Shown here: positions 37,738 through 48,649 of the stretch, piece by piece
Layout: the number at the start of each line of letters is the position of its first letter
Position numbering within the stretch: the stretch's first letter is position 1
Source of the DNA: Coemansia sp. RSA 1804
Taxonomy: Eukaryota; Kickxellomycota; Kickxellomycetes; Kickxellales; Kickxellaceae
NCBI GenBank assembly: GCA_027578815.1
Contig: JANBTH010000007.1
Span: forward strand, 1 to 64,000
Length of the DNA: 64,000 nt
Direction: 5' to 3'
The notes under the pieces: model-generated
What the model was told of the DNA's origin: nothing
The model's database searches: none
Seen by the model: only the letters and a program-made list of their open reading frames with translations
Program-made: the position numbers and the translations under genes

Positions 37738-39854
37738 ATGGCGTCTGTGCATCCTGCGGCATTGTCTCATTTCGCAGTGTTTTGCCCGTCGCTAGGACCC
37801 GATGAGGATTCAGCTCATGAGCAACTATTGTTCTACGCAGCGGCATCGCTCCCGCCCTTCTATCCCTACTCGGCCAATGACTATTTTGCGCGCAATGTGC
37901 ATCTGCGTCGAAGGTCTTCCGGAGGCAACAACGTATCTGAGACGACAATAGCAGCTAGTAAAACAACAGTAGTATCGGTTGGATCCTCCTTGTCGGCATC
38001 CGGTGGTGAGTTTTCTGGTGGGAGAAGAGGAGGTGCCTCTAAATCGCCTACTACTCGTGTGATAGCTAATGCTGGTACAAAGTCAGACGATTCTAGTGCG
38101 CAGACTACTCGTGAACGAGTTGTTTCGCTGGATATGAAGCTTAGGGAGATAGGGCTTGGCGCAGCATTGCTTGCGTTTGCAGGTACCTTTGGCACCAACT
38201 CACGTCGGTTCCATATAGTTCACTCAGAAAAGCGACGTACATTGATATTCCAAGCAGAGCCTGGCGTTCTTATCCAACTTTCAGTGGTACTTCCACGCAG
38301 GGTGCGTCCATACGGTAAAGAGAAGGACGCGTATTCGATAGAGTTTCTGGATTCGCAGATATCGGACAATGCGTTGGAGGCATGGATGCGGCAGGAATAC
38401 TGGGCGTTTAGAATTATGTTTGGTCCTATTGGTCGTGTTATGGATGGAAAAAGATTGTCTGGCGTGCGGCAGATGGTCAAAAAACAACTTGATCTGTTCT
38501 TTGGCAGAACAATTTGGTTCTGGGATAGCCGGTGGGATGCAAAGGGCGGATCAGAGCTCGATCTCCTGCACTCCTTGCTTCCCTTGCCTCAGCTTCCCTT
38601 GGGATCAATTAGCTTAGGAGGATTTGAGGAGTTTTGGCGCGATCTTTCTTTACTCTCGGCGGATAGAGAGTCGGAATCTGAGCAGCAGTCGGAGACAGTT
38701 CCGCTTGTTCATGATATGGTGGTTCTTTGGCGTGGTAGTGAGATTGTTTGGTCTAGCTGGCTGCTGCCTAGGTTGGCAGAGCCTTCAGATAATGAACAGC
38801 ATGAGGATAGGGCGCATCTTATGCGTGCGCTGGTTGCGTGGTCGCGAGCAGTCTATGCACCCGTGTTTGATGTTACTGTCAAAAAGCCAGCAAGTGACAC
38901 AGCTACTGAGGCGCGTGAAACAATAGCCCAAAACCCAATGTCACCGCCCAGCCGTCCTGCATCTGTGCTTTCGGTTGGGTCGTCGCGGATAGTAGGTGGC
39001 GATAGGCAGCCGCCACCACATTCTTCCTCCGTTTCTCACCATGCACAAGGTGGCGGTAGCGGATGGGGAGCGTTTCCAGGAAGCAGCTGGCTTTGGGGAG
39101 GATGGCGCGGACAGCAGACGGTTCAGATACCAGAGGACGTGGATGGTGCTGCCATCTCTAGCGATGAGCGCACTAGCAGTGCCAACACAAGCAACAGAAG
39201 CAGTATCGATGCCCAGGGACCGAGCAATCCGGTTAATAGCGCTATAAGCGGTGGGTTAACGCAAGCACTTTCTCGGGCAGTCAATCTGCTGGTAGAACCG
39301 AGTCCTCCAACTCCTCCAGAAGAAGATCCTATTTTTGCAACTGCAGCAGAATCACATCAACAGCAACAAGAACAGCATAACCATAGTCAAGGACTGCAGC
39401 AGGACCATGTGTCAAATGTAGACCAGTATGTGATTTCCGCTGCAGATATAGATGCATCTGGAACACATGGCGAGATGCTTGTACGGGACTCGGATGTTGA
39501 ATCATTATGGTCGGTAGGATCCCTGGCATCTGTGAAAACGACTCGAACTACAGCGACCGCAGCACCCATCCTAGGCACATCGCGAGTGCTTGCTCAGCGC
39601 TCCAGCGTGGGCAGAGTGCGCTCTAGCACCATTCAGCAGGGAAATATCATTGGCAGTGGTGGTGGTACATCGATTCCTTCGTCTTCGTACTTTTCGCGAG
39701 CTCCGCATTTGTCTAGACATGGGCGTATGCCGTCTGGCATTTCGAGTGTTGGCACAGCAGGGTCGACACAGCTGCGCGACGATACAAGAGTATCGCTGCG
39801 GAGCTGGTGGCCTACATCGTGGACCTGGGGCGGCACACAGCCAGAAGAGCAACC

Positions 39855-39885
<31 letters not shown>

Positions 39886-41433
39886 GCAACACAAGCGTTG
39901 GATTCTGTTGGCGGTCGTCAGAAAATCGACATTCCTTATTCTTCTCCGCAGTCAGCGTCGGGGATCAACATGGAATCAACGTTTCTGTATACTGGTGAGC
40001 ATCGGTTTCCAGGAGCGGCGGGCTCCGACGGAGGTGTAGGAAAAGTGAAGCCAAGAGGAAAAGGAAATGGATTCGATGATAGAAGCCAGCAGCCAGCCAG
40101 CAGTAACCGCGCAGAGCACATTCTAGTCAATGGCAACGACGAGGAGTCAACGGAGGCGGAGACAGGCAACCAGGAAACGATCGATCAGCTGGGACTTGCA
40201 ATGGGCGACAAAATGCCCGCAGGATACGAGCATGGCGTCAATGTGGATGGCTCACGGGGCGTAATGCTTGCGCCCAGAGCTGTCGAAGGAATGCTCTACG
40301 ATACGCGACTTGTCAAGATGCTTTATGACGACGGATCAGATGGCTACAGAAGAAGCAGGGATGCGCAAGACAGGCAAAAGCACCAGCATGAGCATCGGTC
40401 GACTGCAATGGTAGAGTTGCCGCTGTTTGTTGGAAGCAGGAATCTTTGGCAGCAGGGCCCTTTGCCATGTGACCGTGCCATGCAGGCCATTGGTGCCCCG
40501 ACGTGTGTGGAAGACATTGCTACCAGGTGCAGCAGGACCCTGGTGTACAAGTATGGCGATATGCTGTACATTGTCTTTGGTGCGCCAAAGTCTCATTATG
40601 CCTCAACAGACATTGCTGGCGAGCGCAAAGGCAAGCAGGCGGAGCCCAAGGCCGATTCAGAGGATATTAACACCAGCAGCAGACGTGGACGCAGGGCACG
40701 CAAGGATCGTAGAAGAAAGGCAGCAGCAGTAACACCTGCTGGGTCTCTTGCATCTGATGAGGGTGCTTGTGCAGATGACAGCCATGCAGAGAAGGATGTT
40801 CGTTTCAGCTCTAATGAGTCGCTTGCCATTGAGAGTGCAATCCTGCGGTATGCCGAAAGCCTTCAGGCGGCCACCCAAAGAGACGTTGGCGAGATTCGGG
40901 CACAGCAGCGCAACGAGGCGCAGCTTACAAAGCAGCGGCGGATCCCGCCTTACATGTACCATAAGGAAGAGGTTGTTGGCACAGCCAGGGATGCAGGAAA
41001 CGAAATGGAAGATAGAAGGGGCGGCGATGAGTACAACCCGATGCAGCGACTCTCGGCCACGCTGACAAACTGGCAGCACGATGATGCGACGATGCCTGTC
41101 AACCGATCGTTCCAAGGGCTGATGGAGAACAGAAGGAGCAAGAAGGATAAAGAGACATCGAAGCAGCCGCCGCCGCCGCTTCTGCTGCTGCCTGAAAACG
41201 TAAGGACTGTATTAACTGCAGTCAACGCCGAGCTTGCAAAGCATCGGGAGAAGGGCGATGACGACGTTTCGGTATGCGTGAGAATGCAGGACAAGGGCTG
41301 GGTTGCTGCGCAACAGCATTGCAAGGAACAGACGTATTGCGTGGTTGACCAGCCTAACGCTACACTGGCCGATGCACACAACTTTCTCTCTCGTATCTCG
41401 AAGCGCGCTAGATCACTTGACTCGTCCAGATAG
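37738..41433 (+). CDS. CCZ1: Vacuolar fusion protein CCZ1
   Basis: Ccz1 pairs with Mon1 as the guanine-nucleotide exchange factor that loads Ypt7/Rab7 on late endosomes, vacuoles and autophagosomes. The protein has 1231 aa, about twice the usual size. The first longin domain starts at the N-terminus (HFAVFCPSLGPDEDSAHEQL, LLFYAAA) and continues through KLREIGLGAALLAFAGTFG and the WMRQEYWAFRIMFG segment. The middle (about residues 390-830) is disordered and contains poly-Gln. Conserved C-terminal longin segments follow (LPLFVGSRNLWQQGPLP, TLVYKYGDMLYIVFG, and the final DKGWVAAQQHCKEQTYCVV). Extra length comes from the low-complexity inserts. The frame is uninterrupted. Confidence 0.85.
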
Positions 41434-41704
41434 AATGGTTTGTTGTTTTCTGTTGGAGACATTCCCTTTTGTTGTTTTGCTTTTCATTAATTAAAGTCTG
41501 CACATGTCTTTGCATACCAGTGAATCTTTTACCATATTCCATGTTCTCCAAAAAGATAAAAAAGAATTGCAAATTCTTATTAATTTATTTTGACCATCTA
41601 TTTATGAATGAAAACATCTTTTTAATTGTAAAAAGCGTAACTACACTAGGGTCATTGTCAATTTGTTTTTTTTTACTTTGCTTTGTTTTGTCTATTTGTT
41701 TAAG

Positions 41705-41797
41705 CTAGTTATCGCTCTGATCGTCGATGGGTCCCAGTGGTCTTGGCGGGAAAGGATAGTCGTGGTCGCCGCTGTTTGTGTTTTTGGGGCTCGACAT
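41705..41797 (-). CDS. Candidate 30-aa microprotein
   Basis: A short frame from an ATG, MSSPKNTNSGDHDYPFPPRP followed by ten more residues, is GC-richer than its AT-rich surroundings, as coding sequence is elsewhere in the window. It is hydrophilic and Pro/Asp-rich. It could also be one exon of a longer gene. No homologue is recognised. Confidence 0.3.
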   Translation of the reverse strand: MSSPKNTNSGDHDYPFPPRPLGPIDDQSDN

Positions 41798-42257
41798 GGT
41801 TGAATCGAGAGAGAAAGCAGGAGGTCTTCTTAAAAGTGTTTGTTGTTGCGTATAGTGATAATATGTTAAGAAAAGTAGGGGGTTTGTTACGTAAGTTGTA
41901 TTTAATATTTCTTGAAGGAAATAAAAAAAGAGGTTCCACGAACGATCCTTTTTATATTTTTGGAAGATTTCGAGAAAGGTAGATGTTCTGTATACCAAAC
42001 AAGGGTCAAGCGAGACTTTATTCCTAGTGTAGATGTCATGGTATATTGTTTGAATAATTCAGATGCTGTTGTTTCCTTGCTGTTCATTGTAGTCTTTTGT
42101 TGTTCTTATTCATCCTATGTTTATATTTCTTTTCTTTTTCGTGTGACCATTAACGCCTCTTTCAAACATGGTGTGTATGAATGTTTGAGAAATCAAAGAA
42201 TGAAATAAGTCATTGACAACTTTCTTTCTTTTCTCTTACAGATCTATTGTATTTGAT

Positions 42258-43024
42258 TATACACACATAATCCCAGCTCTACCCTTTGTTTACTCGGGGG
42301 AACATACGGCGACGACAAATAGGTGAGTGCATAGAAGGCAGACGCAATTATTGTTTGTATACACGGAAGGAGCAGAAAAACAAACAAACAAATGTTAGTA
42401 TACACAATAGAACAATAATCAATAGCATATTTCACATTCTCACACGCAATCTACAAATACACAACAGCCACTTCACCTACCTTGGGGGATATATCGTCGT
42501 CCTTGTCCCTAATAGGGGGTGTGTATTCTGTCGCAGAATCGTTAAAGACTGCGGCTTAATGACAGTTGATGACTAGTCTGTGCGTCGACGCTGAGCAGGG
42601 GGACCATCAGCAGGCACATCGCCATTATCTGGCACAGCTGCATTGTCCCTGACACGATTGTTGCGTTGGAAACGCTCAGGAACCGCACCGTTTTTCTGGA
42701 GACCGTTTGCAATGTGCCGAAAGTTCATTGCTGCTGCTAGGTCGCGATTCAAACAGCGCGGATGCATCAAATCAGACTGTCCGTCAGCCACGCGTCCAAT
42801 ACAAGTAACGTTTTCACAACGCAGGACAGCATGGCTCATAATCACTGGCCTCACACCTCGACGGTGCGGCCGCGGATTACCCACTTTAAGAAACTTCTCC
42901 AGTGTACCCGTCTCGCAGTACGGACACATTGTTGAAGTGAGATACTCGTCAATGTGAAGGAGACGAAAACCGAGCTTCACAAGCATATGTCTCATGCCAA
43001 CACCAGGAATCCGGGCATGCCAGC
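42258..43024 (+). repeat. Inverted repeat, left arm (partner 44037-44797)
   Basis: About 760 bp is nearly identical to the reverse complement of 44037-44797. The outer boundary lies near ATAATCCCAGCTCTACCC and the inner boundary at GCATGCCAGC. The arm contains the C-terminal part of a Fanzor-like gene and its 3' flank. Confidence 0.85.
42573..43024 (-). pseudogene. Fanzor (eukaryotic TnpB-like) C-terminal fragment, minus copy
   Basis: Fanzor proteins are RNA-guided nucleases related to TnpB. The fragment has the RuvC-II glutamate context HIDEYLTSTMCP, a zinc ribbon with CPYC followed by CENVTC, and the RuvC-III aspartate context CLNRDLAAAMNF. The first ATG gives 140 aa, but homology to the plus copy runs 29 nt further, to 43024, where it stops abruptly next to hairpin repeat C. 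The RuvC-I aspartate and the N-terminal half are absent, so it cannot be a complete nuclease. The zinc-ribbon cysteines are intact here. Confidence 0.65.
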
Positions 43025-43028
43025 GAAT

Positions 43029-43210
43029 GTTATGATAACGTATGACGATGCTAACATTTGATCAAAATGTTAACATCTCATATCATCGCGAATAATATTT
43101 TTCTAAATAGGATGTAATTTTTAGTAGTGTATTCTTTCAAACAGTGAATGATGGTGGCTATATAAGGCACTAGTATTCACTGTTGGGATAAAGGTTTTTT
43201 TCAGGTAGCT
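43029..43210 (+). repeat. Hairpin repeat C
   Basis: It has the same layout as repeats A and B: TGTTATGAT, then AATGTTAACATCTCATATCA, then TTTCTAAATAGGAT, then the palindrome at 43142-43182 (CAGTGAATGA with GGCTATATAAGGC in the centre). It abuts the truncated left Fanzor copy within about five bases. Confidence 0.7.
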
Positions 43211-43314
43211 CTTGAGTTGTTATTTGATGAAGAAAATATTAAAAGAAAAAGCCTACGATACCTTGTCTTTTTACAAAAAACACATTTATGTGCCCTCACT
43301 ACACTCGAACTTTT

Positions 43315-43539
43315 CTAAAAGCAACGTCTCTTTGGGACATGAGAATTCTGAGTTGCTATAGAAATATGCAATGTTGAGCACGCAAAAGTCTCTCTAACCC
43401 TCTTTATCCAATAAAGCATAGGATTCTCCAGTCCACCCACGCTTAAAACTTCATCTGTGAAGGCATAATTTATTGCTGGCTAATCATTATTTACTAGAAA
43501 CACATGCTGTTTAGATGGAAACGTTGACCTTGCCACCAT
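43315..43539 (-). pseudogene. Short disabled gene fragment between the Fanzor copies
   Basis: A frame from ATG at 43539 (MVARSTFPSKQHVFLVNND) is interrupted by TAG at 43480-43482, continues with INYAFTDEVLSVGGLENPML, and ends with TAG at 43315. Like the two broken genes in the 25-27 kb island, it is on the minus strand, and a hairpin repeat lies about 100 bp past its stop. No family is recognised, and the call is weak. Confidence 0.25.
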
Positions 43540-43696
43540 TATTATTATTTTTATTACCAGTAAATAATAAAAAACTATTTTAATGTGTATAGAGTGTTTA
43601 CTTTAGAACTTGAAAGATGCCGAGTGTCATAGCATAGCAATTGGATATTAATAACAGTTGTTTTTAAATAATAATGTATTTAAACTATAAAAATAA

Positions 43697-44488
43697 GCCA
43701 AACGTGTGTCAGGTTATGAGCGCCAGAAACAAAACAAGGAGCGCCAGCTTCAGCTGTTGCGAGATACCCGCGGCCCCGATTCAGAGGAACAGCGTATGAT
43801 TCATCACTGTTGCCAGCAGCAGCGCCAGAAATGCAAACAGAGACGCCAGGCTGAGCGCATTGCGTACAAAACTAAGCGTAAGGAGAATCCACCGCAGCAG
43901 CCGCTACATCGCAAGTTGCAACAATCGGTGTTTATTAACACAAAGCGTATGTGGTTAAATCTAGCGAAAAATCTAAGGAAGAAATTTGGGATGAATCCTA
44001 CGCTGGTGCTTGGCGACTGGTCTGCTAGGAATGCTTGCTGGCATGCCCCGATTCCTGGTGTTGGCATGAGACGTATGCTTGCGAAGCTCGGTTTTCGTCT
44101 CCTTCACATTGACGAGTATCTCACTTCAACAATGTGTCCGTACTACGAGACGGGTACACTGGAGAAGTTTCTTAAAGTGGGTAATCCGCGGCCGCACCGT
44201 CGAGGTGTGAGGCCAGTGATTATGAGCCACGCTGTCCTGCGTTGTGAAAACGTTACTTGTATTGGACGCGTGGCTGACGGACAGTCTGATTTGATGCATC
44301 CGCGCTGTTTGAATCGCGACCTAGCAGCAGCAATGAACTTTCGGCACATTGCAAACGGTCTCCAGAAAAACGGTGCGGTTCCTGAGCGTTTCCAACGCAA
44401 CAATCGTGTCAGGGACAATGCAGCTGTGCCAGATAATGGCGATGTGCCTGCTGATGGTCCCCCTGCTCAGCGTCGACGCACAGACTAG
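43697..44488 (+). pseudogene. Fanzor (eukaryotic TnpB-like) C-terminal part, plus copy
   Basis: The open frame begins after a stop at 43694-43696; the first ATG is at 43796, giving 230 aa. It extends the minus copy upstream with a basic Gln/Arg-rich segment and LVLGDWSARNACW, a motif resembling the Gly-Asp context of Fanzor proteins. It then carries HIDEYLTS (RuvC-II Glu), a zinc ribbon, and CLNRDLAAAMNF (RuvC-III Asp). One zinc-ribbon cysteine is changed to Tyr (CPYYE against CPYCE in the minus copy). RuvC-I and the N-terminal domain are missing. It is either a pseudogene or the last exon of a gene whose upstream exons I cannot find. Confidence 0.65.
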
Positions 44489-44797
44489 TCATCAACTGTC
44501 ATTAAGCCGCAGTCTTTAACGATTCTGCGACAGAATACACACCCCCTATTAGGGACAAGGACGACGATATATCCCCCAAGGTAGGTGAAGTGGCTGTTGT
44601 GTATTTGTAGATTGCGTGTGAGAATGTGAAATATGCTATTGATTATTGTTCTATTGTGTATACTAACATTTGTCTGTTTTTCTGCTCCTTCCGTGTATAC
44701 AAACAATAATTGCGTCTGCCTTCTATGCACTCACCTATTGGTCGTCGCTGTATGTTCCCCCGAGTAAACAAAGGGTAGAGTTAGGATTATCTGTATA
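44037..44797 (-). repeat. Inverted repeat, right arm (partner 42258-43024)
   Basis: This is nearly identical to the reverse complement of the left arm and includes about 310 bp beyond the Fanzor stop codon. The two arms enclose about 1.0 kb with hairpin repeat C. Confidence 0.85.
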
Positions 44798-45947
44798 GTC
44801 GTAAGATAGATTTTTATTATAAAATTACAATATGGTTTATCTGCCAACTTATAAGTAGCCACAGTGAAAAGGGGATTTACTTGCAACGTGCATCAAGTGC
44901 CACAGTGGCAACGGCGGCAGCAGCAGCACCAGAAACAAGGAAAGAGAATAAAGAAAAAGGATCGCGTTAGCTGTCGTACACATTGCATTGCATCTGTACA
45001 AGAGATTGTCGTTTCAAGTGAAAGAAAGATAACAATGTGACATGAAACATTTACAAGTAAATCTGAGAACAAATACCAGCGATATGAATGAATGAAAAAT
45101 GGAGTACATTTACATTAATCTCTTTGAAAAATGTAAAGGAACTGCTAGCTGTAGAACAAAATAAAAAACCACCCCATAAAAACCTGCTTTATCTGTGTAT
45201 GCAGTCAAGTTTGGTTGGTTGGCCCAAGAAACACACGCGCATTGTGCATTGTCCAAATTGGAAATGACGCTAGACAAGGAGAAAAGAAAGAGAGAGATAA
45301 AAAATGGACGATAAAAGCCACAGCAATCCATCGAATAGCAACAAAAAGAAACTAGTTTACTCGTGTTGGCATAGTTTTTTCTTCAACATACACATAAATT
45401 TGTACAGCAATTATTAGCACCGGGGCATGAGAAGAAAAAAGTAGAGAATTATTATCTTTTTTTATTTGCTTCGCCTCATGCAAGCTAGCAGAGGTTGATC
45501 ACGAGGAGTGGCTGTAATATTTTTTTTCGTTTCTGGTGTGGCGAATCGCACAGGAGATGGAAGGATCTCATTTTTGGAAAATTCGGTCATTACGCGGGAG
45601 AGGAAGCGTGACGAGAGTGGGCGAGGTTTTGTCGATCCCTCCTTTTTCTTTTCTCTTCTGCACCGCCAAGTGTGCTGGGTAAAGAAATACCCAGCATTAA
45701 GGAGGAGGATTTTCTCAACATGTATTTATGTAATTTTGCAAATAGCTTTCTGACCAGATGAAACGAAATGACGCAGATCCTTATATTCCTTGAGCACGAG
45801 ACAATCTAGGGATTGCCGTTTAATACATCCCAGTGTTTTATTTATTTGCTAGTAAGTAGCATTACGTTACATTCAAAATAAACCAAAAAGCAAATCAATA
45901 GCAAGGAATTAAAAAACTGTTATACTTTATTTTATTTTTGAGCCACA
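44798..45947. other. AT-rich intergenic region
   Basis: No gene is clearly supported. A pyrimidine-rich stretch followed by an Ala/Val-rich short frame on the minus strand at 44880-44960 was considered and left out. Confidence 0.45.
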
Positions 45948-46046
45948 ATGCTGTGGAGTAAGCACGAGAAAAGCTGGATTGTCTCCATCTTGCTCCTTGT
46001 GTCTATTTTTTTATTTCGTCGGTTCTTGGCCAAGACAGATTTTTAA
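45948..46046 (+). CDS. Candidate 32-aa single-pass membrane microprotein
   Basis: The frame MLWSKHEKSWIVSILLLVSI continues FLFRRFLAKTDF and stops. It has a charged N-terminus, one hydrophobic segment of about 14 residues at 11-23, and a basic juxtamembrane end, the layout of small ER or mitochondrial membrane subunits. Coding bases are GC-richer than the flanks. No family is recognised. Confidence 0.4.
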   Translation: MLWSKHEKSWIVSILLLVSIFLFRRFLAKTDF

Positions 46047-46963
46047 GAAAGAGGGAGTGAAAAAGAATGAGTAACATGAGTGGAAGTGCAATCCCAGGTG
46101 ACCAAAATGAACCCCCCCCGTTTTACCCCCCTTCTCTTCTATTACTTTCCTAATTGCACTTTATCCAAAATAGTAAAAAAACAAGCTCGATATTGACTGG
46201 TGACAACATCAACATTTGAAGTGAAAGCAGGAAAAAAAGACACTTTGTTCGGCTTCTTGGACCAATTGCCACACAGAGAGAGGAACAACCCACCATCTTT
46301 TCTTTTTTATTCAATTGAATAGAAGTGAAGGAGTACGGGGTAAAAAAATAGGGAGCGAGAGAGGGATTATTTTCTTTTATTTTTTGCTCAATTTCTTGTA
46401 TGTTGTTGTGCCAACAGGAAAGTATGGCTGCATATGGACTGAACAATGGGCATCCCGTCGTCTCTCGGGGGAGGAATGGGTTTTTGTCTCCATCTTCATA
46501 CTATTGTAAATCAACATTTTTGTTGGCAAACCCAGGAATTTAAGCTCTGTTTTTTTCTTCTCTCGTTTTTGATATTGCAAGCTTTATGCATGTATAAATT
46601 TTTTGTATCGTGTTATTACCCGTGTTGCTGAAATGGAGAGAGAAAAGGAATTGTTTCCCGGGGTCGACTGGAAGAGTATAAAATGGCAACACTTTTGTCC
46701 ATCCTCTCGCTCCTGTGCCTTTTCTTCTTTGTTCTACATCCTCAGCTATAATAATAAAAATAACATTTTGATTAATCGCAGCAACGAGCGCCATATATAA
46801 TAATTTCCCCCCCCCGTCTTGATAACAACAGTATCTAGTATTCAATATTTAGCCTATAATTTTATTTTGTTGTTGTTGTTAGACATAGCAGCAATTAGCC
46901 TTCCTCTTTAATTGATACACGGGTACCACATCTACTCAAGCAAGCAAGGGACTTTAACCAAGA
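46047..46963. other. Intergenic region upstream of the sugar transporter
   Basis: It contains C-runs at 46111-46130 and 46806-46816 and a T/G-rich leader. No gene is supported. Confidence 0.5.
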
Positions 46964-48466
46964 ATGGGCAGAAACGCACAGGCCTACTTTGTAGGCGGGG
47001 TGTCCGCACTGGGCGGATTTCTGTTTGGGTTTGATACGGGGCTGATGTCGTCGATCCTGGAGATGGACTACTGGAAGGCGTATTTCGGCAACCCCGGATC
47101 CGTGGGCGTTGGCGTGATCACCTCGCTCTTAACAGCCGGCTGCTTCGTCGGATCCCTGTGTGCCGGCTACCTAGCTGACAGGTTCTCGCGCAAGCGAACA
47201 ATCATGGTGGCATGCGTGGTGTTCTCTCTGGGCGCATCCATCCAGTGCGGATCGCGCAACCGCGCAATGCTCATTGCCGGCCGGTTTGTCGCAGGACTGG
47301 GCGTCGGCGTGCTGTCGATGACTGTTCCCATCTACCAGTCGGAGATTGCGCCGTCGCATATCCGCGGCCGCCTCGTGTCGCTCCAGCAGTGGGCGATCAC
47401 GTGGGGCCTGCTGGTAGCGTTCTGGATTGACTACGGATGCCACTTCATCAAGAGCAACGCGTCGTGGCGGATCCCGATCGGGATCCAGATCGTGCCTGCA
47501 GCGATCCTGTTCTGCTCGATGGTGTTCATGCCGTTCTCTCCGCGCTGGCTGATCGACCACGACCGCCCCGACGAGGCGCAGAAGGTGCTTGCGCGTCTGC
47601 GTGCCGGAGGCGATATGCAGGATCCGGAGGTCGTTCAGGAGCTGGACGATATCAAGGAGGCCGTGCGCGTGGAGCGCGAGACCGCCGTGCGCAGCTACTT
47701 TGAGCTGCTGCGGTTCCCGATCCGTCGGCGCGTGGCGCTGGGCGTGGCGATCCAGGCGCTGCAGCAGCTGACGGGAATCAACGTCATCATGTACTTTGCG
47801 CCGTCGCTGTTCAAGCAGTCGGGGCTGAGCGGCGACAACGCATCGCTGCTGGCGCAGGGCGTCAACGGCGTCATCAACATGCTGGCGACGATTCCGGCAA
47901 TCCTGTTTGTGGATCGGTGGGGCCGCCGCGTGACGCTGATGATCGGGTCGCTTGGATGCGCGATCACCTACTTTGTGCAGGCGGTTGCCACGGGCGCGAC
48001 GCAGAACAAGATCTACGAGGACGACGGATCCGTCAATCTGCAGCTTCCCAAGGGCGTTTCGTATCTGGTCATCGTGATGGTGTATCTGTTTGTCATCTCC
48101 TTCGCCATGTCGTGGGGCCCCATTGGCTGGATCTACCCGTCCGAGATCTTCCCGATGCACATCCGGTCCAAGGCCAACTCGATCACCACGGCGTCCAACT
48201 GGCTGTTCAACTTTGTCATCGGGCTGGTGGCGCCGATCCTGATGAAGCGCATCACCTGGGGGCTTGATCTGATCTTTGCCATAATCATGTTTGCGGCCAT
48301 CGCCATCATCTACGTGTTCTATCCGGAGACCAAGAACAGGTCGCTCGAGGACATGGAGGTCATCTTCACCGGCTCCGTCTGGGCGCACCGCGACAGAAAG
48401 CGCGTCATGGAGTACGACAACGCCCATGTGCACGGCGACGCCTCAAAGGAGGCCGCCAGCGCCTGA
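46964..48466 (+). CDS. MFS sugar (hexose) transporter
   Basis: This is a plasma-membrane sugar porter of the major facilitator superfamily. The protein has 500 aa, the usual length, with about 12 membrane segments. Signatures include LGGFLFGFDTGLMS in the first helix, GYLADRFSRKR after helix 2, RFVAGLGVGVLSMTVPIYQS with EIAPSHIRG following, QALQQLTGINVIMYFAPSLF in helix 7, VDRWGRR, and SWGPIGWIYPSEIFPMHIRS, ending with a PETKNRSLEDME motif. These are the classic sugar-transporter motifs. The substrate is probably a hexose, by family only. The leader upstream is pyrimidine-rich. Confidence 0.93.
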   Translation: MGRNAQAYFVGGVSALGGFLFGFDTGLMSSILEMDYWKAYFGNPGSVGVGVITSLLTAGCFVGSLCAGYLADRFSRKRTIMVACVVFSLGASIQCGSRNRAMLIAGRFVAGLGVGVLSMTVPIYQSEIAPSHIRGRLVSLQQWAITWGLLVAFWIDYGCHFIKSNASWRIPIGIQIVPAAILFCSMVFMPFSPRWLIDHDRPDEAQKVLARLRAGGDMQDPEVVQELDDIKEAVRVERETAVRSYFELLRFPIRRRVALGVAIQALQQLTGINVIMYFAPSLFKQSGLSGDNASLLAQGVNGVINMLATIPAILFVDRWGRRVTLMIGSLGCAITYFVQAVATGATQNKIYEDDGSVNLQLPKGVSYLVIVMVYLFVISFAMSWGPIGWIYPSEIFPMHIRSKANSITTASNWLFNFVIGLVAPILMKRITWGLDLIFAIIMFAAIAIIYVFYPETKNRSLEDMEVIFTGSVWAHRDRKRVMEYDNAHVHGDASKEAASA

Positions 48467-48649
48467 TCCTGCGCGCGCTTCCGAAGCCATTCCAATACCC
48501 GCCTGATCGAATAGTTATTAGCTATACATCGTTACTTCGTCGCCTACTTACTTAATAAAGTTCTATTTGCTATTTCCTTGGATGAGGGTGGATGGAAAAG
48601 AAGCAGCCCTGCGTGCAGGCAGCATCAGGCTGTGTGTAGTGCACAGGCC

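Noticed and set aside
44880..44975. Short Ala/Val-rich minus-strand frame preceded by CTAAC and a pyrimidine tract
   Set aside because: It looked like an exon after a branch point, but no acceptor AG fits and no upstream exon is visible.
47171..48433. Minus-strand open frame of 420 codons
   Set aside because: Antisense to the sugar transporter; His/Arg/Asp-rich shadow composition.
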